This document shows positions 1 through 8,618 of a stretch of 64,000 nucleotides of DNA, in pieces. The translations under genes and the position numbers were made by a program. Below the pieces are notes generated by a model, which saw only the letters and a list, made by a program, of their open reading frames with translations, was not told where the DNA came from and ran no database searches. Source of the stretch: Ruegeria sp. HKCCA6707 (GTDB lineage Bacteria > Pseudomonadota > Alphaproteobacteria > Rhodobacterales > Rhodobacteraceae); contig NZ_WQEG01000006.1 of the NCBI RefSeq assembly GCF_013033515.1, forward strand, positions 1 through 64,000. Reading direction: 5' to 3'. Within the stretch, counting starts at the first letter, position 1. The number at the start of each line of letters is the position of its first letter.

Positions 1-338
1 CCCTTGTTCCCCCTTCTCGGCCAAAGTAGTGGCCCAATTTTAGGGGGCAAAGACACAGCGTCGGTGCCGCGCACAAGTCGCTCGCTTACTGTTGTTTCTC
101 CAGTCATCCTGGTAACAATTTATTCTTGCCACACATGCGAAGCCAAGATGTCAGACGGTAAAGCCGTTAGGGCTACTCCTGTGGCCATAACCTTCTCCTA
201 CATATTCAGTCAATCGAGTATGACCTGCACTTGCTATTCGGCCTTCCGGCACCTCATAGCCAAGCAGCTTGCTAGAAAGCGCCCCAAAAGGCAGTATTGT
301 CGTCAGTTAAGTTCATTTGAGAAAAACCGCGCAATAGC
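1..338. other. left-edge stretch without a supported gene
   Basis: The stretch is AT-rich. Short open frames exist on both strands, but none has a recognisable domain or a convincing ribosome binding site. A stop at 318-320 closes the frame upstream of the HNH gene, so the HNH domain cannot extend further left. I see no tRNA, terminator or repeat here. Confidence 0.4.
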
Positions 339-722
339 GTGAGTGGTTTCGATGTTTTACGACTTAGGGGGTTTCTGATTTTGCCAGGTAAGCACAAGCC
401 TTTTCCAAAACGCATTCAAGAAGCCGCACTTAAACGACAGAAAAGCAAGTGTGGCAGTTGTGGAACGAAAATCTCATCTATCGGCAAGGCTGGGAAAGCC
501 GATCACAAATATGGGGAAAGCGCCGAAGGGCATCATGTGATCCCCCATTCACTTGGAGGGCCGCTCACAAAAGAAAACTGCGTGATTCTGTGCCAGTCTT
601 GTCATTACTCGGCACATGGCGGAGGAGCGTATAGGAAAACAAAACGGCAATACGAAGATGTCCAAAACCTTCCGATGGCCCAGCAGATTAAGAAGATCGC
701 AAAACTATTTCGCTATTATTAG
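339..722 (+). CDS. HNH endonuclease-domain protein (orphan, toxin-like)
   Basis: This 127-residue protein starts at GTG. It carries a classic zinc-bound HNH/beta-beta-alpha-metal nuclease core: a CGSC knuckle near residue 38, the GHHVIPHSLGG motif near 65 supplying the catalytic and metal histidines, an Asn in LTKENC, and a closing CQSCH knuckle. The lysine-rich C-terminal tail would suit DNA binding. The frame is open only from position 321. The single-domain layout with a basic lead-in resembles the C-terminal nuclease modules of polymorphic toxins, so this may be a stranded toxin tip rather than a complete gene. No immunity gene or secretion partner is adjacent. The nuclease fold is well supported; the biological role is not. 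Confidence 0.65.
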   Translation: MSGFDVLRLRGFLILPGKHKPFPKRIQEAALKRQKSKCGSCGTKISSIGKAGKADHKYGESAEGHHVIPHSLGGPLTKENCVILCQSCHYSAHGGGAYRKTKRQYEDVQNLPMAQQIKKIAKLFRYY

Positions 723-983
723 ACTTCTTGTTCGACTGCGCCTCTATCCCGAGTGAACCGCCAGTCGGCCAAAGCCGAGTTGACGCAGAGAACACTTCGC
801 ATCAGTAACGACTATGGAGTGCACTCTAATTGCACTTGGCTGTACATGTAAGCTGACAAACCACCATCTAGTTAAACAATAGGCTCTCTGGTTGAAGTCC
901 AGACTTACGGCGACCCTCAACCCACCTAACGGGCGCCTAAAGTCGCTCTCTTCCAACTTTACCCGAGTGAACCCGATGCAGCA

Positions 984-1043
984 GAAAGGCTCAAGACGCG
1001 CCATCTGCGCATCCGTAAGCCAGAAAAGTTCAGACATATTCAC
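984..1043 (-). pseudogene. IS5-family transposase N-terminal remnant
   Basis: Reading leftward from 1043, about 20 codons give MSELFWLTDAQMARLEPF preceded by Met-Asn. This is the conserved opening of IS5-family (IS427-like) transposases. After this block the reading frame loses all similarity to the family; the DDE core and the right end are absent. It is a decayed IS 5' end and shows past transposition here. The rest of 723-1152 holds no gene that I can support. Confidence 0.6.
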
Positions 1044-1152
1044 CGCTCGTTTTGAACGCGATGAACCACGTAGCTAAACGGAAATCAATGAGTCCCGAGA
1101 TTAGAATCGACGGTTCCTCAGTCAAAACGACAAGACTATGAATTTATTCGAG

Positions 1153-2961
1153 TCATTCTCTCGTTATGGTGACATCGACGTAATAGGCTTCGTCGAAACG
1201 ACCTTGAATGCTCCGGACAGATTTCCCTTTACCGAAATTCGGAGGCAGATTCAGAGAAATAGAAAAATGTTCTTCGCGCACTTTTCCGAACAGATAACCA
1301 GTTCTACCTGAAATTCGCAGGCGACCTTTGTCATTCAGCGATGCTCGATATTTCTTGGGTCTCCGATCACCACCTGCAGTTCGATCAATAGCACTAACCA
1401 ACTGAAAATTATCGTCGGTTTTCCGATATTTCAGCCACAGCACCGTTTTGTTTTCTTCCGAAGCTACTTCCGGATCATGATAAAGTCGGTCCGGGCGTCT
1501 TCGAATGTTGATAGTGTATACTCCGTTGTAGCCGCTTACTGTTTCACCACTCGACTTCTCTTGCGGCAAAACCTGTGAAGCAGTGCTAGGCTTCTCTGGG
1601 GCCTGAGAACTCCGTGTTTCCTGTTGAGCATTTCTCTTCAGGACTGCATAGGTTTCCGCAGTCAAGTAACCTGTTCGCGGCTCTCCGTTCTTGCTCTGAA
1701 ACTCCCGCAATGCATTGCGGGAACGAGTGCCAAAAATACCGTCGACTGGTCCCACCGAGAAACCAAGGAAATTCAAACCGCTTTGCACTGCACGGTATTC
1801 GCTTGGACCCAAGTTTAAAGCTTGTTCGGTTCTCCGTTCAGCATCATTTGCGATGATTGACAAAATTGGTTTTTCATCGTTTTCGGTAGTTGTTTGTTCG
1901 TTTGCCGAAGTGTCGGGTTGAGCAATCGATTTCTCTTCGGGTTCATTTTTTGGAGTAAGTGATGCTACCGCAGATTTTGCCGCCAGTCCGGCTTGGGTGT
2001 CCGGATACAACCGAGCGATCATATCCAAAGCGCCTAGCCTAACGCTCTCGTCTTCAAGTTTCAACGCTTCGCTCAAAACGCGTTCGGCAGAAGCTTCACG
2101 TTCGTCGATTTTGTCTTCGGTTTTTTCTGGCGTATTGGAGACAATCTCGCTTTTTTCTACCTTCGCGACCGCTGGAACGAGAAATATGTCCAATCCAGGC
2201 AATGAACCATAAGTGAAAGGTTCCTGATACCCTTTGGTCTGTTCAAAAACAGAGTCTCGTACTTTTCGAAAAAGCTTTCCCAATTCCAGTCCCGGGACTT
2301 CGATATGCTCTAGCAGCGCTATCGCGTAGGGGCTATTTCGACCTTCTCCATCAAGCGCCAACGTACCTCCCCGTGCGGAATACCCGACAAGGACGCCACT
2401 TGGATCAATCCGAGCCAAGCCTTTCCCGATGGATCGGGATGCTGTGCTCCGATTCATGCGAGAGAGAAACGGGTTATTGCGGCATGCATCGACTAGAACA
2501 ATATTTAGGCCTTTAGAAGGTATGACTGCATTGACGACTGTCTCTAGTCTGACCGCCTCGAACTCAATATCTCTTTCGCTTCTTAGTTCGGCATTAACAG
2601 GGATCAGATAATTGGTGTTGTTGATCTCGATTCCATGACCCGCGAAATAGATCAAAACAACGTCGGCGTCTGCTGCATTTTCTGAAAAGTCGCGAAGGCT
2701 CAGCCGCATTTGCCGGTAATCAAGGTCGTACTGTTCAGTGACTTCAAACCCTATTCGTCTAAGCGCTGAAGCGATATCCCGGGCGTCGTTTTCAGGATTG
2801 GTCAGTTTCGCAACTTGTTCGTACTTGGAGTTTCCAACTACAAGGGCCACGCGTTTGGCATCAGCGGAGTAAGCAGTTGTAAACAAAAGACAAAACGCCA
2901 GAAGCAATTGCCAAATCGGGCGGCAATTCTTAATATCTTCGATTAAAAAAAATCGTTTCAT
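1153..2961 (-). CDS. secreted caspase-like (peptidase C14) protein with peptidoglycan-binding domain
   Basis: The protein has 602 residues. A hydrophobic signal segment lies at about 15-35. The p20-like caspase fold spans about 36-262, with the catalytic dyad His109 in IYFAGHG and Cys160 in LVDACRNNP; both are intact. An acidic, Ala/Glu-rich linker follows (about 265-385). A PG_binding_1 domain sits at about 386-445 (GLNFLGFSVGPVDGIFGTRS). The C-terminal domain (about 475-602) is unassigned and looks beta-rich. The signal and wall-binding domain place it in the periplasm or cell envelope. Family members of this type cut after Arg/Lys or Asp, but the substrate cannot be read from sequence. It stands alone between IS debris and gene-poor DNA. 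Confidence 0.85.
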   Translation of the reverse strand: MKRFFLIEDIKNCRPIWQLLLAFCLLFTTAYSADAKRVALVVGNSKYEQVAKLTNPENDARDIASALRRIGFEVTEQYDLDYRQMRLSLRDFSENAADADVVLIYFAGHGIEINNTNYLIPVNAELRSERDIEFEAVRLETVVNAVIPSKGLNIVLVDACRNNPFLSRMNRSTASRSIGKGLARIDPSGVLVGYSARGGTLALDGEGRNSPYAIALLEHIEVPGLELGKLFRKVRDSVFEQTKGYQEPFTYGSLPGLDIFLVPAVAKVEKSEIVSNTPEKTEDKIDEREASAERVLSEALKLEDESVRLGALDMIARLYPDTQAGLAAKSAVASLTPKNEPEEKSIAQPDTSANEQTTTENDEKPILSIIANDAERRTEQALNLGPSEYRAVQSGLNFLGFSVGPVDGIFGTRSRNALREFQSKNGEPRTGYLTAETYAVLKRNAQQETRSSQAPEKPSTASQVLPQEKSSGETVSGYNGVYTINIRRRPDRLYHDPEVASEENKTVLWLKYRKTDDNFQLVSAIDRTAGGDRRPKKYRASLNDKGRLRISGRTGYLFGKVREEHFSISLNLPPNFGKGKSVRSIQGRFDEAYYVDVTITRE

Positions 2962-3305
2962 ACTGTTGTGCCGCTTGCAGAAAATCTGCCATCAATAATG
3001 AACTTTGGTTTTATGATCATCGCAGTTTGGCTCAAAGCTGTCAAAAACTAGCAGTCTTATCGCTTCCACGAGTTCTGTATTTCGAGTACACCAATTCGGA
3101 GTTCGGCCTAGTGAGAGTGAAGTCGTAGGTCTGTGTAACAGTGGCCTACGTCTGAAAGTCGAAAACTCCGCAAATAGCCCCATGCCGATCCATCCCCCAT
3201 TTTCGGCGTGGGGATTCTTTTGGGCCACTGCGGCCTTGCGAGAAAATCTGTTTGGGTCGCGGAAGTATGATGTAGCTGATTGTAGAAAAGCGGAATTTTG
3301 GTGGT

Positions 3306-3488
3306 CTAGTCGGTTGAGGTAAATTGCCCAAGTAACTTGTCATCTTCTTTCGCTTGTGTCGTTTGACTTGCCAAAGTGTTCCAAGAACTGAATACCAACT
3401 GTCGAATTGCCGCAGCCGTTCCAAGCAAGCCATCCGCCTTCAGCCTTAGCTCCACCTCGTTTGCTCGACGAAGAAATTCATGATCCAT
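3306..3488 (-). CDS. small hypothetical protein (60 aa), doubtful
   Basis: This short frame begins MDHEFLRRANEVELRLKADG and has an AGGA about 10 nt before its ATG. The composition is that of a soluble, amphipathic helical peptide with no Cys and no membrane segment. I recognise no family. It lies in a gene-poor region and could be a gene remnant or chance. Confidence 0.28.
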   Translation of the reverse strand: MDHEFLRRANEVELRLKADGLLGTAAAIRQLVFSSWNTLASQTTQAKEDDKLLGQFTSTD

Positions 3489-4232
3489 TCGGGAAATCCT
3501 AAACGGGTGTCGTAGTTAGAATTTGCACCCAATGGTTAACAAAAAGTAAATGCCCCTTCCTTCCTCATTTTCGCAACACGTCTTCTTTGCGTCTGTAGTA
3601 GTTGCGAAACAATTGGGTCATTCTAACACAGATAAGCGGTGCCGCGACTTCTGGCAGATAGCCAAAGGGGCAGAAGCGCCCAAGACGGCATCGGGAGCAT
3701 TCCGCAGATTTCTGGGGGATGTTGTGTACGCACTCGGCAGAGGCGACAACTGGACCTCTCTACCGGCGGTCATGCGCGCTTGGCCTGTGACACCTACATT
3801 TCAGATGGGTACCGTTTCTGGGCAGTTGTTTCGGATTTTTTTCTTACTTGTCAGCGCAGGGGGTAAGTCGATCGTATGCGTCAGCGAAGCAGAACTTGCG
3901 GCCATTTGCTTCGCGATCGCGGACCGCGCGCGCATAATCCACGGCTACGCACAGAACAGCGAGGCACCACAAGCATAGTGGAGAGCGTCAATGGGCATAC
4001 AGAGGAAGGTTCGAATAGGTCTCACAGCACCTCTTATTTAACGAAAGTCTAGCTTGCTGATCAAATTTTGAGCAGCTGAGGTTATTTTTGGGGGTCCAGC
4101 TTTTCCGATGACCGGTGAAAGGGTTGATTGTCGCGAAACAATGGGAACAGCCTAGACTGATAGGAGCTGACCCAAATCTGCGAAATATCACTTGGGCTAT
4201 AAGCGCATGAAAAGTCGTTCCTAATGATCGGG

Positions 4233-4262
4233 TTGTGAAAGCCTCCCGGACCGTTCTTATAA
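4233..4262 (+). promoter_or_regulatory. possible sigma-70 promoter of the exopolysaccharide locus
   Basis: TTGTGA (4233-4238) and TTATAA (4257-4262) are separated by 18 bp and end 27 bp before the first gene of the polysaccharide cluster. Both hexamers match the consensus partly. This is pattern recognition only. Confidence 0.35.
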
Positions 4263-4289
4263 GGCTAGTTTCTTGGGTTTTGTTTCGCC

Positions 4290-5198
4290 ATGACCACGAA
4301 CACTTCCGACATTCAGTTTTTAACCTGCTCTTTCAGAGGTGACTTAGAGCTTTGCGAGGTCATGTGTGAAAGCACAGACCGCCAGGCGCCTGAAATTCGC
4401 CACTTGGTTGCCGTTCCGCATCGAGATGTCGCAATGTTCCGTCATCTTAACAATAACCGACGCGAGGTAGTAGCATCAGAGGAGCTACTTCCAGCTGGGC
4501 TACGTACATTACCGATTCCAAGAGGACGTTGGCGAAAGTGGTTGGGGCTATCTAACCATGATCAGTTTCTTCTTCCTGAAGGGAAGGTGACCAATGGCTG
4601 GATTGTGCAACAAGTATTAAAACTTAGCGCGTCCGCTTCCAGCAGCGCCGAAATAGTCGTCCACCTCGACAGTGACGCGGCCTTAATAAAGCAGTTTTCT
4701 AGAAGCCATGTCGCGTCGGATGACGGTGCCGTACGGCTTTTTGCTAACCCGCATCTCGGTGAGCGCGAACCGCAAGGGTCCTGGCATCTTGCCGCGTCAC
4801 AATTACTTGATCTTCCGCCCACCCGTTACTTTGGTGCTGGTTACATTGATCAAGTAGTGGTCTGGCGAAAGGATCGGGTACGCGAACTCGTAAAACACAT
4901 TGAAGAAGTGGCTGGACAGTCTTGGCAAAACTTATTGATGAGAACGCCACAATTTTCTGAGTATATCCTTTACGGCGTTTTCTGCGAGCATATCCTTGGC
5001 AAGGCTTCAGGACATTACCCCACGGATGAGTCACTCAGCCTGACTTGCTGGACTGCGGGTGAAAACAACGAGACGATGCTCGAGCGCATAAAGCCTCACC
5101 ACATCGGCATGGCAATTCAGTCGACAATTCCAATTTCGATCAAAGACAGGCGTAGCTTAGTTGAACAAACCAGTATGCTGTCGAAGCGCTTTGCCTAG
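4290..5198 (+). CDS. DUF6492-type putative glycosyltransferase
   Basis: This 302-residue soluble protein is the first gene of the locus. It carries HLDSD (Asp127 and Asp129), which looks like the DxD metal/nucleotide-sugar site of GT-A enzymes, and the preceding TNGWIVQQVLKL helix typical of the DUF6492 family. No membrane segment is evident. It lies 39 bp upstream of a GT2 gene on the same strand. The genomic setting supports transfer of one sugar during assembly of the repeat unit. The donor and acceptor are unknown. Confidence 0.65.
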   Translation: MTTNTSDIQFLTCSFRGDLELCEVMCESTDRQAPEIRHLVAVPHRDVAMFRHLNNNRREVVASEELLPAGLRTLPIPRGRWRKWLGLSNHDQFLLPEGKVTNGWIVQQVLKLSASASSSAEIVVHLDSDAALIKQFSRSHVASDDGAVRLFANPHLGEREPQGSWHLAASQLLDLPPTRYFGAGYIDQVVVWRKDRVRELVKHIEEVAGQSWQNLLMRTPQFSEYILYGVFCEHILGKASGHYPTDESLSLTCWTAGENNETMLERIKPHHIGMAIQSTIPISIKDRRSLVEQTSMLSKRFA

Positions 5199-5237
5199 TG
5201 CTTCAGTACGATCGCATAGCAGGGAGTTATTATTTGA

Positions 5238-6206
5238 ATGAACCGTTCGGCACCTAACATCGGTATTGGCATCTGTACGTTCAAAAGGCCACAGGGATTG
5301 CAACGACTGCTTCGGTCACTGCCGCTTGGATTGATAGGTGTTGAACCGGAACCAATCGTTTTTGTGGTCGACAACGATGGCTCCGATCCGTCTGTTTCAG
5401 CCGTTGTTGCTCGCGTAAGCGCGGAGACATCTCTGGATTTACGTATTTTTGTCGAAAAGTCCCCGGGTATCTCAGCGGCAAGAAATCGATGCATTGAAGA
5501 AGCGCAGGAAGCGGGATGCACCAGTCTTGCAATGTTGGACGATGACGAATGGCCTTCGGAAGGGTGGCTCAAAGCACTTGTTGAAACGCAGCGCGACACG
5601 GGCGCCTGTGTGGTTGGAGGAATAGTGCACCCCGTATTTCCTAAGCAAAATGATAAACTGAACAAATACTCCCATTTCTGGGCAGTGGCCCCTCAGAAAA
5701 GAAGCGGTAGAGATTTCGTGCATGCGACCAGCAACTTTATCATTGACCTGGCTCAGATTGCTGATGTTAAAGCACCATATTTTGACGATGCCTATGGTCT
5801 CACAGGCGGCGGCGATCTGGTCTTTTTTTCGCGTCTTTTTGGTCTGGGCAAAAGGATGCACTGGGAAGAACATGCACTTGCTTTCGAGGAAATTCCAGAG
5901 AAACGCGCAAATTGGAAATGGATGAGAAAACGACGCTTTAGAGTAGGCAACCATATGGTAATGGAGGAAGAGATTGCCAAGGGTCGCTTCAAAACGCTTC
6001 TAAAGACAGCGGGTCTCACAGTCAGATTACTTTTTTATCCTGTACTGCGCCGAGAGCCGAACGGAGCAATGATTGGCTGGTGGCTAGAGACGGTCAAGGT
6101 GCAGGGGCGGTACTTTGCCCACCTTGGAATGCGATCAGTAGAATACGCGCGGGACGGAACAAATCTGCGACGAGTATCCGGTGCCAAGCCGTCGATCGGA
6201 TCTTAG
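5238..6206 (+). CDS. family 2 glycosyltransferase
   Basis: A 322-residue GT-A enzyme. The N-terminal IGICTFKRP strand, the donor-site VDNDGSD, and the LDDDEWP motif (Asp101-103, metal/UDP-sugar binding) define GT2. A later GGGDLVFFSRL segment resembles the acceptor/ED region. A GGGAG element lies just before the ATG. The stop is 2 nt before the next gene, which indicates translational coupling. It presumably adds one sugar of the repeat unit on the cytoplasmic face. Confidence 0.85.
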   Translation: MNRSAPNIGIGICTFKRPQGLQRLLRSLPLGLIGVEPEPIVFVVDNDGSDPSVSAVVARVSAETSLDLRIFVEKSPGISAARNRCIEEAQEAGCTSLAMLDDDEWPSEGWLKALVETQRDTGACVVGGIVHPVFPKQNDKLNKYSHFWAVAPQKRSGRDFVHATSNFIIDLAQIADVKAPYFDDAYGLTGGGDLVFFSRLFGLGKRMHWEEHALAFEEIPEKRANWKWMRKRRFRVGNHMVMEEEIAKGRFKTLLKTAGLTVRLLFYPVLRREPNGAMIGWWLETVKVQGRYFAHLGMRSVEYARDGTNLRRVSGAKPSIGS

Positions 6207-6208
6207 GT

Positions 6209-7264
6209 ATGATGCAATCGTCTGAAAACTATGCAGAGGTTGAGGCGTTGGCGCCGCCTGCTAAGGAAGTGTTTGTCGCGATACCGACTCTGAACGAAGA
6301 GCAGAACATTGAAAATTGTATCCGGCAACTTCTCGATGGCGATCCATGGATGACGGGCGTCTGCCTAATTGTTGCAGATGGTGGTAGTACAGATAGAACA
6401 TGCACCATCGTAGATCGACTGAGAGAAGAATATCCTAATTTGCGGCTTGTGAATAATTCCCGCAGGCTGCAGTCGTCAGCTGTAAACCTTGTTGCTGAAT
6501 TTGCCGAAGCTGAAGGCGCTCGTTTTCTGGTTCGCTGTGATGCACATGCAATCTATCCCTCTGGTTTTGTGCGTCGTGTCGTTTCAAAACTGGCTTTGAT
6601 GCCCGAAGATACGGCGGCGATAGCTGTCGTAATGGATGCCGTTGGCGAAAATGCTTTTCAGCGCTCATTGTCCACGATCGTTGACACTCGTATTGGTTCG
6701 GGAGGTGCACACCACAGAGGTGGAAATTTCAGTGGGTATGTCGATCACGGACATCATGCTGGCTTCGCTTTGCGATGGTTCCGGGCTGTCGGAGGTTATG
6801 ATGAAACCTTCTCACACAATGAAGACGCGGAACTGGATGCGCGCTTTGCGAAGGCAAACGCATTGATATGGATGGAGTCGAGCATTCGACTGAAATATGT
6901 GGTCCGAAATAGCTTAAACAAACTGGCACGGCAGTATTTTAACTACGGAGCTGGACGAGCACGCAACATAATGAAGCACGGAACGAGACTTAAGGTTAGG
7001 CAAGTGTTACCGCTGATGTGCGCGACACTGTTGCTGGCTTGTATTCTTGTGTCCGCTTTTTGGAGTGTCGCGATTGCTCCCGTAATTGCGTACTTGGGCG
7101 TGTTGTTGGCTTTGAGTCTGATATTCACCTGCAAACTCAAATCGCCCGCAGGGCTGTGGACGGGGCCAATTGTCTTCATCATCCACAATGCCTGGGCCGT
7201 CGGATATGTATACGCGTTTGTCCGCGCGCAAATTCACAAAAGCGGGCAGGTTGCAACTCAGTAA
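6209..7264 (+). CDS. ExoA-like family 2 glycosyltransferase with C-terminal membrane segments
   Basis: This protein resembles ExoA (succinoglycan beta-1,3-glucosyltransferase). The GT2 core begins FVAIPTLNEEQNIENC, has VADGGSTD (Asp57), a DAH in place of the DxD, and GGYDETFSHNEDAELD with the ED catalytic region. Two or three hydrophobic helices follow at about residues 265-335, as in ExoA. I take the ATG at 6209, 2 nt after the upstream stop, because a longer reading would run far into the preceding gene. The length of 351 aa is close to ExoA. By analogy it adds an early sugar to the lipid-linked acceptor. Confidence 0.8.
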   Translation: MMQSSENYAEVEALAPPAKEVFVAIPTLNEEQNIENCIRQLLDGDPWMTGVCLIVADGGSTDRTCTIVDRLREEYPNLRLVNNSRRLQSSAVNLVAEFAEAEGARFLVRCDAHAIYPSGFVRRVVSKLALMPEDTAAIAVVMDAVGENAFQRSLSTIVDTRIGSGGAHHRGGNFSGYVDHGHHAGFALRWFRAVGGYDETFSHNEDAELDARFAKANALIWMESSIRLKYVVRNSLNKLARQYFNYGAGRARNIMKHGTRLKVRQVLPLMCATLLLACILVSAFWSVAIAPVIAYLGVLLALSLIFTCKLKSPAGLWTGPIVFIIHNAWAVGYVYAFVRAQIHKSGQVATQ

Positions 7265-7660
7265 ATTGCCCAAGGGCCGATACTGGTTCTGGCCGTAGTC
7301 ACAGCTCGCTATGATCTACAGCTTCGTTTCGCAAAATTTGTGATTTTCTACCTGGTCATGTGCAACGATTTTTTATTTCGATTCGCGCAAAGAGTTGAGA
7401 CGTTTTGGCCGCAGAAAGCTTGCGAAAATATCCGTCAGGGAATTCTCTCTCTGATTATATTTATAGCAGTAGCGCCTGCATTCAGGCAACAACTTCACAC
7501 CTGTGATGCTTCGACCGAAAAATCTATTTCTATCGGCAACGACACGAAATATCCGTTTACACTCATACTACGCGATTGATCCATCATCAAAGGACTTGCG
7601 TTACCGAACTGCACCGACTTAGGTTTCTGTTTTCGTGTTTAAATTTGGAGTCGCATTGCA
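7265..7660. other. 396-bp intergenic stretch before the priming transferase gene
   Basis: I see no gene with family similarity. A frame of 79 codons (7340-7579) starts with GTG and lacks a ribosome binding site. The stretch is AT-rich and may hold a promoter for the downstream exoY-like gene, but no clear hexamer pair stands out. Confidence 0.4.
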
Positions 7661-8338
7661 ATGACCATTTCGGAAGAGTTAGAAATTCGATCCGAACCGA
7701 ACCTTTTCAATCCGACCATTCCGATCGGAGGCATTTCGAAACGAACGTTTGATACCGTTATGGCGTTATTCGCTTTGGCCTCCACTGCAATTATTTTTTT
7801 AATAGTAGCTTCTGTAATTCCTCTCTTGACTCGTAGTAGCCCGATTTACAGACATGAACGAATTGGCTTTTCAGGTCGTAGATTTAGCTGCCTAAAGTTT
7901 CGCACAATGCACATTGATGCGGACGAAAAATTGGCCAAACACTTGGCCGAAGACGCATCCGCCGCCGCTGAATTTGCCAAGTACCGAAAGCTTTCAAAGG
8001 ACCCAAGAATAATTCCGGTGGTCGGGAATTTTTTGCGAAAAACCAGTCTTGACGAACTCCCTCAACTTTTCAACGTGCTATCCGGAGATATGAGTATTGT
8101 TGGTCCGAGGCCCATTACCGAACCTGAATTCGAGATGTACGGAAAAGGCCAGCATTTTTACGTTCAGGCGCGGCCAGGAATTACCGGGCTATGGCAAGTC
8201 TCGGGGCGCAATGAACGGACGTTTAAAGAACGCGTTGAGATAGATTGCCAGTACGTCGGTAATTGGTCGTTTAAGCGCGACTTGGCTATCTTCTTTAAAA
8301 CTCCATTCGTCGTTCTGACTGGACGTGGTGCAATGTAA
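7661..8338 (+). CDS. exoY: ExoY-like polyprenyl-phosphate sugar-1-phosphate transferase (priming enzyme)
   Basis: The 225-residue bacterial sugar transferase transfers a hexose-1-phosphate to undecaprenyl phosphate and starts the repeat unit. One N-terminal hydrophobic segment (about 33-55) anchors the catalytic domain. Family motifs are in order: RHERIGFSGRRFSCLKFRTM, KDPRIIPVVGNFLRKTSLDELPQ, VGPRPI and RPGITGLWQVSGRN. The short form without the N-terminal multi-helix region matches ExoY rather than WbaP. The sugar is probably galactose or glucose, which is inference. Confidence 0.88.
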   Translation: MTISEELEIRSEPNLFNPTIPIGGISKRTFDTVMALFALASTAIIFLIVASVIPLLTRSSPIYRHERIGFSGRRFSCLKFRTMHIDADEKLAKHLAEDASAAAEFAKYRKLSKDPRIIPVVGNFLRKTSLDELPQLFNVLSGDMSIVGPRPITEPEFEMYGKGQHFYVQARPGITGLWQVSGRNERTFKERVEIDCQYVGNWSFKRDLAIFFKTPFVVLTGRGAM

Positions 8339-8618
8339 AAAACTTGTTTTAGCGTGCAGTGCCTAAGGATGTTTCAGGTGGTTACAGAGTGATGAGATTT
8401 ATTAGTTCTAGACAATCAAGCGGTAACGCGCGAATGGAGTTCATTATTGTTCATATCCGATTAAACAGGTCTCTGAACACGTTATTTTACAGGATTCCAT
8501 CTGGTGGTTGGTTACCGAAAATTACGACTTTGCAAAGGGAATGTTGGCATCGAGCGCTTTCATCAGACAGAATCGTCCCCTTTCGAATTTTCGTAACTGA
8601 AAAGACTGTTGGGCTGTC

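Larger units (their letters stand above)
2962..4289. other. 1.3-kb gene-poor stretch upstream of the polysaccharide locus
   Basis: Several frames of 60-140 codons are open here, but none shows a known motif or a periodic codon pattern. The only one with a fair start is the 60-residue frame at 3306-3488, listed separately. The stretch ends in a possible promoter for the polysaccharide genes (4233-4262). It probably contains decayed genes. Confidence 0.4.

Noticed and set aside
4..342. Open frame of 112 codons at the left edge
   Set aside because: No motif, poor start context, and composition unlike a conserved protein; it ends inside the HNH start region.
3550..3978. Open frame of 142 codons on the plus strand
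   Set aside because: No recognisable domain, no ribosome binding site, and another frame is open over the same bases; probably decayed or chance.
7340..7579. Open frame of 79 codons before the exoY-like gene
   Set aside because: GTG start without a ribosome binding site and no family similarity.
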